Shown here: in pieces, positions 59,622 to 64,000 of the stretch
Numbering within the stretch: position 1 is the stretch's first letter
How the letters are laid out: each line of letters opens with the position of its first letter
Source: Acidobacteriota bacterium
Lineage (GTDB): Bacteria > Acidobacteriota > Vicinamibacteria > Vicinamibacterales > UBA823
Assembly (NCBI GenBank): GCA_002730735.1
Contig: PCAU01000010.1
Coordinates: forward strand, 62,001 to 126,000
DNA: 64,000 nt
Direction: 5' to 3'
Notes under the pieces: model-generated
Seen by the model: the letters and a program-made list of their open reading frames with translations, nothing else
Database searches by the model: none
What the model was told of the DNA's origin: nothing
Position numbers and translations under genes: made by a program

Positions 59622-61025
59622 ATGCGAACCCCCTCAGCTTTCTTGGTTGTCTTTGCAACCCTAACTCTGCAGTCAGTGCCAGGAGCATCTCAAGTTACGG
59701 TCCAGTCATCCCCCATCCCACCATCAAGTCGGGACATTTCGACCAATGAGGTACTGCCGCTTGAGCAATTCTCTCCAGCCTTCCTTGGTATGTACCGGAA
59801 GGTCATGGAAATTGAAGACGAGATTCGGAAGCACACGGACCGTTATAACCTGCACTATGACCTCGCGCGCGCCGTCTGCCTGTACGAGTCAGGAGGGAAT
59901 GCCGGACTCTCATCAGGGCCAGGTGCCAGAGGTTATTTCCAGGTCATGCCGGCTACCTTTCGGTCGTTGCGCGTCGATACAAACATCGAGGCTGGCGTGA
60001 AGTATCTAAGCATGATGGTTAAACAGTTTGATCGAGAGGATTACGCTGTAGCCGCTTATAACGCCGGGCCTGGCCGCATCGCTAGACGACGACCGATGCC
60101 TCTCGAGACGCTCCAATACGTCATCGGCGTGGGACACTTTCGAAATATTCTAATAACGCATGAGCAGTCTATCCGCCATCATGCCAACCAGTTACAGCTG
60201 ACAACCGTCAAGGAGGGTGACGATTGGTGGCAACTCTCACAGCGATTAAACATCCCAATCGTTCAACTGCGGATGCACAATCCATTCTTAGCCAACCGAC
60301 AACTTCGCGTCGGGCAACTAATTGCGTATCCGACCGTGGAACGCAACGATATTCTGGTAAAGATCGATGACGGCTTGGAATACATGAGCAGAATTGGTGA
60401 TAACTACTTCAACATTGCATTCGCTCTCGAGGTGGACATTAACACCGTGCGGGACGAGAACGACCTCTGGCGATTACAGTCACTACCCGTGAACCTGCGG
60501 ATGCGTCTGCCGACAGACTGGAAGGCCAGACACAAGGTGCACACCGTGCGCCGTGGGGAAACGATTCAATCGATCTCAGCAGATCTTAAGTCCAATCCAT
60601 GGCGAATCATTAGGGACAATGAACTCTGGAACCAAGAGATTGGAACTGGAATGGTGCTACGAGTGAGGGAAGCGCCACCTAAGCCGACTTACCTCGTGCA
60701 CCGCGTGACAGCAGGTGAGAACCTCAGTGTCATCGCGGGACGATACAGCACCACGGTTAGTGGAATACAGGCTGCCAATTCACTCGGCCGTCGGACACTC
60801 ATACGCATCGGTCAACAGTTGCGCATTCCGACCAATGCTGCCACGGTCGCGCCCACGGCCACAACCGTTATACATCGCGTGACACGCGGTGAAACTCTGG
60901 CAGTGATCGCGCGACGATACGGCACCACGGTCAGTGCAATTCAGGCCGCTAACGAACTTGGGCGCCGGACACTCATCAATATCGGTCAGCAGCTGCGCAT
61001 TCCGACCGTTGCTACCAACCAGTAG
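59622..61025 (+). CDS. Lytic transglycosylase with four LysM-like repeats
   Basis: A protein of 467 residues; ATG 59622 has GGAGG seven bases upstream. After a signal peptide (to about residue 24, PGASQ) comes an SLT-type domain (75-190) with catalytic Glu in AVCLYESGGNAGL near 87 and the family stretch GARGYFQVMPATF near 103, DREDYAVAAYNAGPGRI near 140. Four LysM-like repeats follow: about 200-245, 305-350, 357-405 and 415-465. The last two are near-identical (HRVT-x-GE-x-L, IGQQLRIPT). It cleaves peptidoglycan in the periplasm and binds glycan through LysM. MltD-like architecture. Confidence 0.92.
   Translation: MRTPSAFLVVFATLTLQSVPGASQVTVQSSPIPPSSRDISTNEVLPLEQFSPAFLGMYRKVMEIEDEIRKHTDRYNLHYDLARAVCLYESGGNAGLSSGPGARGYFQVMPATFRSLRVDTNIEAGVKYLSMMVKQFDREDYAVAAYNAGPGRIARRRPMPLETLQYVIGVGHFRNILITHEQSIRHHANQLQLTTVKEGDDWWQLSQRLNIPIVQLRMHNPFLANRQLRVGQLIAYPTVERNDILVKIDDGLEYMSRIGDNYFNIAFALEVDINTVRDENDLWRLQSLPVNLRMRLPTDWKARHKVHTVRRGETIQSISADLKSNPWRIIRDNELWNQEIGTGMVLRVREAPPKPTYLVHRVTAGENLSVIAGRYSTTVSGIQAANSLGRRTLIRIGQQLRIPTNAATVAPTATTVIHRVTRGETLAVIARRYGTTVSAIQAANELGRRTLINIGQQLRIPTVATNQ
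60699..61020 (+). repeat. Tandem duplication of a 174-base LysM unit
   Basis: HRVT codons at 60699 and 60873 mark two successive copies 174 bases (58 codons) apart. Both encode a LysM module ending IGQQLRIPT, with only a modest number of substitutions. The copies are in frame and lie wholly within the transglycosylase gene, indicating recent internal duplication. Confidence 0.85.
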
Positions 61026-61032
61026 CTCTGAG

Positions 61033-63396
61033 CTACCTCACCCCTCCTGCCAAATCGTTGAGCAGCTGACGAGCCACGGCATCTCGCGGAGAGATCTCAG
61101 TAAACTTACGTGCAAACTCCAATGCTAATTCACGCGAACCGGCATCTCGGTGCATCGTAATCAACGCAATGAGCAGATCGCGGTCTTCCGGATGCCGCTC
61201 GTGGGCTGCCGACAACACCTCAAGCGCACCAAGCACATTACCGGTTGACTGCAGTGCAACGCCGTAGACATACACATATCGGCTTAGGTCGGGTCGACGC
61301 TCAGCTGCCGAACGCAACACCCGAAGAGCTTCTGGTAGTCGTCCTTGGCGAACGAGCAGTAGCCCGAGTGAATGCTCCACATGCGCGGGCTCCTCAGTCA
61401 CCGCAAGTGCATCACGTAAAACCTGCTCACCTTCGGCCTCACGGCCCTGCTGTCGATAAAGATCAGCGAGGTTCAGATGCGCGGCCACGAACCCCGAATC
61501 GAGACGGAGTGCGGTACGGTAGGCACCCTCCGCATCGTCATAGCGGCCGAGCTGCACAGCAAGCACGCCAAGATTGAGGTGGGTTTCAGCCCGGTCGGCA
61601 TTCGTTAATTGTGAGACACGATATTCTTCGAGGGTACTCGTTAGGGTAACGCGTTGACTATCTGATAACCGATCAAGGGGCACGCCCGCCAGCACACGAG
61701 CAGCTTCAAGTCTCACCGCTCGTACCGGGTCGGTTAGTAACGGCACCACCAACTCAGACCTCACCTCAGTCTGGACCAGTCCGAGTGTCGATACTGCGGC
61801 GGCACGTACAAGCGGGTCAGGATCAGTGAGTGCTCGCCGCACCACGAACAGGGACTCGGGAGTGAAGTCACGTTCCAGTAAAGAAAACGCGGTGGCCCGC
61901 ACGATAGGCGGTATTACAGGATTATCGGCTAGACGGCGCAGAGCCTCGGCGGCACCTGGCAACCCTTGCCGACCAGCATAAATCGCAGTACCGAAGTGCG
62001 GTGCGGACGAACGGTCGGGCCCATACCAACCCTCGATCGCATCGGTGGACCACTGATTTGACTGATCTGTGTGACAGATGTTGCAGGCATTGGGCGTAGC
62101 GAGCGAGATAGATAAATCAGGACGTGGAATGCGAATGCTGTGATCGCGCCTCGGGTCAACGACCATGTATTGCGTAGCTGGCATGTGGCACTCGACACAG
62201 CGAGCACCAGGCGAGTCCACCTTATGAAAATGGTGTTCGGGTACATCGAACTTGGCCGGCAGATGGCAGCCGGCACAAATCGCATTACCAGTCCCCCGAA
62301 CCTTGAGACTGTGGGGGTCGTGGCAGTCACTGCAGGTGACGCCTGCCGCGAACATTTTGCTCTGGAGGAACGAACCGTAGACATACACCTCGTCTAAGAC
62401 CTGCCCATCCGGATGGTACAGCGGACTGTCGAGTAGGGCTGGTCGATGCGAGTCCATAAGTGGACGGCCGTAAACGTAGTCGTCCGTCAGGGCTGAGCGG
62501 CGGGAATGACATCTGGCACAGGTCTCAATCTCGACCCGGGAATTTCGGGGCGGCGTCCGCACAGCAACGCCAGATTCAATATCAAACACCCACGCCACGG
62601 GTGGTTCGTCCTTCAACGAAAGAGTCAATCCACTTGAGGGAATATCTGTACGTAACTCGCCATCAATCAGGGCCCGAGCCCAGGAAACATGCGCCGACGC
62701 AGGACCGTGGCACGATTCGCACGATACATCGATCTCCGCCCAAGTCGTTTCATAGCGGTTCTCGGCCAAGCGAAAGTTCTTGTCAATACTGGTCGAGTGA
62801 CACTCTGCGCACATGTAGTTCCAATTTTGATTCGGGCTGGTCCAATGTAACGGGTCGTCTGGAGCGATCTCTTCATCGGGGTACAGATGGAACCATCGCT
62901 GGCCACCAGCGTCGGCGGGACGCGAATCCCACGCGAGGCTCAAAGCCTGGAGACGGCCGCCGGGAAACTCGACGAGGTACTGCTGAAGCGGATCAGCCCC
63001 GAACGTATAGACCACCGGATAGTCTTGGAGAATCCCATCCGGACCCTCGGTTTGCACAATGAATTGACTGTTCCGCTCAAAAAACGTCGACGTGATGCCA
63101 ACCTGCGTGATCGTTACACCACTAAAGTCGCCAAGGATGGTCTCAGCACTCGCAGGTTGCATTGATAAATCGTGATGCGAGTCTTCCCAGAGCTCGGTTT
63201 CATCTGCATGGCACGATGCACACACCTCTCGACCAACAAACGTTGCAGCTGGGCCACCCGTGCCGTCATCGTGCGACCTGCCTCCCCCAGATTCTTGTGC
63301 AGCACAGCCTGAGGTCAACCCCGCCAGTCCGACAAACATCAGAACTGCGACCGGTGGGTTAAGCGTTCGAGACCAATAGTTAGTAAGATTCGGCAC
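61033..63396 (-). CDS. Multihaem c-type cytochrome lipoprotein with HEAT and TPR repeats
   Basis: A protein of 787 residues from GTG 63396, which gives a lipoprotein signal (VLMFVGLAGLTSGCAAQ, lipobox LTSGC). Eight CxxCH haem motifs lie in residues about 55-450: CASCH, CAECH, CESCH, CARCH, CSDCH, CAGCH, CVECH and CNICH. HEAT-like repeats (LVVPLLTDPVRAVRLEAARVL, about 510-610) and TPR repeats (TAL..DSGFVAAHLNLADLYRQQGREAEGEQVL, about 640-780) follow. The cytochrome part resembles pentahaem NrfA/octahaem families by motif number, but I cannot assign a substrate. It probably acts at the outer membrane or periplasm. Its start overlaps the amidohydrolase stop by 17 bases. Confidence 0.85.
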   Translation of the reverse strand: MPNLTNYWSRTLNPPVAVLMFVGLAGLTSGCAAQESGGGRSHDDGTGGPAATFVGREVCASCHADETELWEDSHHDLSMQPASAETILGDFSGVTITQVGITSTFFERNSQFIVQTEGPDGILQDYPVVYTFGADPLQQYLVEFPGGRLQALSLAWDSRPADAGGQRWFHLYPDEEIAPDDPLHWTSPNQNWNYMCAECHSTSIDKNFRLAENRYETTWAEIDVSCESCHGPASAHVSWARALIDGELRTDIPSSGLTLSLKDEPPVAWVFDIESGVAVRTPPRNSRVEIETCARCHSRRSALTDDYVYGRPLMDSHRPALLDSPLYHPDGQVLDEVYVYGSFLQSKMFAAGVTCSDCHDPHSLKVRGTGNAICAGCHLPAKFDVPEHHFHKVDSPGARCVECHMPATQYMVVDPRRDHSIRIPRPDLSISLATPNACNICHTDQSNQWSTDAIEGWYGPDRSSAPHFGTAIYAGRQGLPGAAEALRRLADNPVIPPIVRATAFSLLERDFTPESLFVVRRALTDPDPLVRAAAVSTLGLVQTEVRSELVVPLLTDPVRAVRLEAARVLAGVPLDRLSDSQRVTLTSTLEEYRVSQLTNADRAETHLNLGVLAVQLGRYDDAEGAYRTALRLDSGFVAAHLNLADLYRQQGREAEGEQVLRDALAVTEEPAHVEHSLGLLLVRQGRLPEALRVLRSAAERRPDLSRYVYVYGVALQSTGNVLGALEVLSAAHERHPEDRDLLIALITMHRDAGSRELALEFARKFTEISPRDAVARQLLNDLAGGVR

Positions 63397-64000
63397 TCGT
63401 GTTGCGATTGGCTTGCTGCCGTTTGGCCCGCTCCACCATCCGCCGGACATCGGCCAGTAGTTCTTTGGCATCGTAGACAATGCCATCCTTTATCGTGTAC
63501 CGCACCCCACCCACGCGCTCAGTTAACCCCGTCTCATCGTTAAGGCGCTCTGCACCGGTACCGTAGAGCACCTGAAAGTTTTCCAGTGGATTCTCATCAA
63601 CGATTACGAGGTCTGCGAGAAGTCCTGGGCGAATGAGACCATACTCAATTGATACACCTTTTGGCTCGTGTAGCGTCTCAGCACCATTCAGCGTGGCCGA
63701 ACGGATGACTTCAAGTGGGTGGAAGCCGGCCTCTTGAAGCAACTCGAACTCACGAATGTAACCAAAACCGTAAAGCTTATAGATAAAACCTGAGTCTGAA
63801 CCAGTAGTCACGCGGCCACCCTGGTTCTTGAAGTCATTTAAGAAGGACATCCACACCCTAAAAAAATTCTTCCAAGCAACCTCATCATGCGTGGTCCAGT
63901 AATACCAGTAGGCCCCGTGGTTTACCCGGCTGGGTTCAAAGAATTCCCACTGCGACGGCAACGTGTAGTCGTCATGCCAATCAGCGTTGCGCGCCCTCAT
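63380..64000 (-). CDS. Amidohydrolase family protein (N-terminal part beyond the window)
   Basis: The 206 residues visible are the C-terminal part of an imidazolonepropionase-like amidohydrolase. VTTGSDSGFIYKLYG holds the final metal-ligand Asp, and FHPLEVIRSATLNGAETLHEPKG with IRPGLLADLVIVDENPLENF are the usual C-terminal landmarks. The first His ligands lie outside the window. The ATG at 64000 is probably an internal methionine, so the true start is upstream of the edge. It is the neighbour of, and overlaps, the multihaem cytochrome gene. Confidence 0.8.
   Translation of the reverse strand: MRARNADWHDDYTLPSQWEFFEPSRVNHGAYWYYWTTHDEVAWKNFFRVWMSFLNDFKNQGGRVTTGSDSGFIYKLYGFGYIREFELLQEAGFHPLEVIRSATLNGAETLHEPKGVSIEYGLIRPGLLADLVIVDENPLENFQVLYGTGAERLNDETGLTERVGGVRYTIKDGIVYDAKELLADVRRMVERAKRQQANRNTSAESY

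Noticed and set aside
1-64000. CRISPR array, insertion sequences, integrase or prophage genes
   Set aside because: No regularly spaced direct repeats, transposase-like ORFs or phage proteins were seen; the only tandem repeat is the LysM pair inside a gene.

Overview
The window looks like a chromosomal segment of a Gram-negative heterotroph, most likely Acidobacteriota (Vicinamibacteria-like). This rests on gene content only: many exported amidohydrolases and M24/M28 peptidases, Tat-exported class V aminotransferase-fold proteins, a MoxR/DUF58/BatA cluster, CarD and Rex regulators, a multihaem cytochrome with HEAT/TPR repeats, and a TatT-type TRAP transporter. No 16S rRNA or ribosomal protein gene is present to confirm it. 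Coding density is high. I saw no insertion sequence, prophage, CRISPR array or integrase.

Layout. 139-1921 (-): a redoxin fused to a DsbD-alpha-like domain, followed by a NicO-type metal transporter. The redoxin gene is split by an in-frame UGA exactly where the first cysteine of the CxxC motif belongs, and a bacterial-type SECIS hairpin lies at the right distance downstream. I read it as one selenoprotein. 2010-7858 (-): a tight six-gene catabolic operon (AA_synth/DUF1185 protein, fumarylacetoacetate hydrolase-like, VOC dioxygenase-like, ketopantoate reductase-like, HisC-like aminotransferase, MhpA-like flavin monooxygenase). 7951-10480: a trans-sulfuration-type PLP enzyme converging on an Asp-box sialidase-like exoprotein. 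10622-20182 (+): a 1348-residue triple amidohydrolase, an exported M24 peptidase, a TetR regulator with a perfect palindromic operator, an exported M28 peptidase and a Tat-exported class V aminotransferase. 20428-21714 (+): citrate synthase.

21727-36371 (-): a run of nine genes with small gaps or overlaps: TPR/HExxH protease, DUF4159, MoxR ATPase, DUF58, BatA-like, a large coiled-coil membrane protein, a second VWA membrane protein, a caspase-fold pseudo-protease and an outer-membrane barrel. It looks like a cell-envelope assembly or stress system controlled by the MoxR ATPase.

36485-44403: housekeeping genes (zinc-ribbon protein, methyltransferase, signal peptidase I with a strong promoter, acyl-CoA ligase, rex-moaC, plsC, carD with its promoter and terminator, an exported methyltransferase, tRNA-Leu(CAA)). 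44551-47964: KamA-family radical SAM enzyme, cupredoxin, sulfurtransferase. 48058-51867 (-): a TatT-DctP-DctQM TRAP transporter. 52084-56790 (-): a single-chain 1568-residue 2-oxoacid:ferredoxin oxidoreductase. 57163-64000: a second Tat-exported class V aminotransferase, a 10-formyl-THF hydrolase-like protein, a LysM lytic transglycosylase, an eight-haem-motif cytochrome with HEAT/TPR repeats, and the 3' part of another amidohydrolase cut by the window edge.

Together the genes suggest an organism living on peptides, amino acids and aromatic or other organic acids, with much exported hydrolytic capacity and thiol/selenol redox chemistry in the envelope. The strongest unusual signal is the selenocysteine redoxin-DsbD-alpha fusion at 851-1921.
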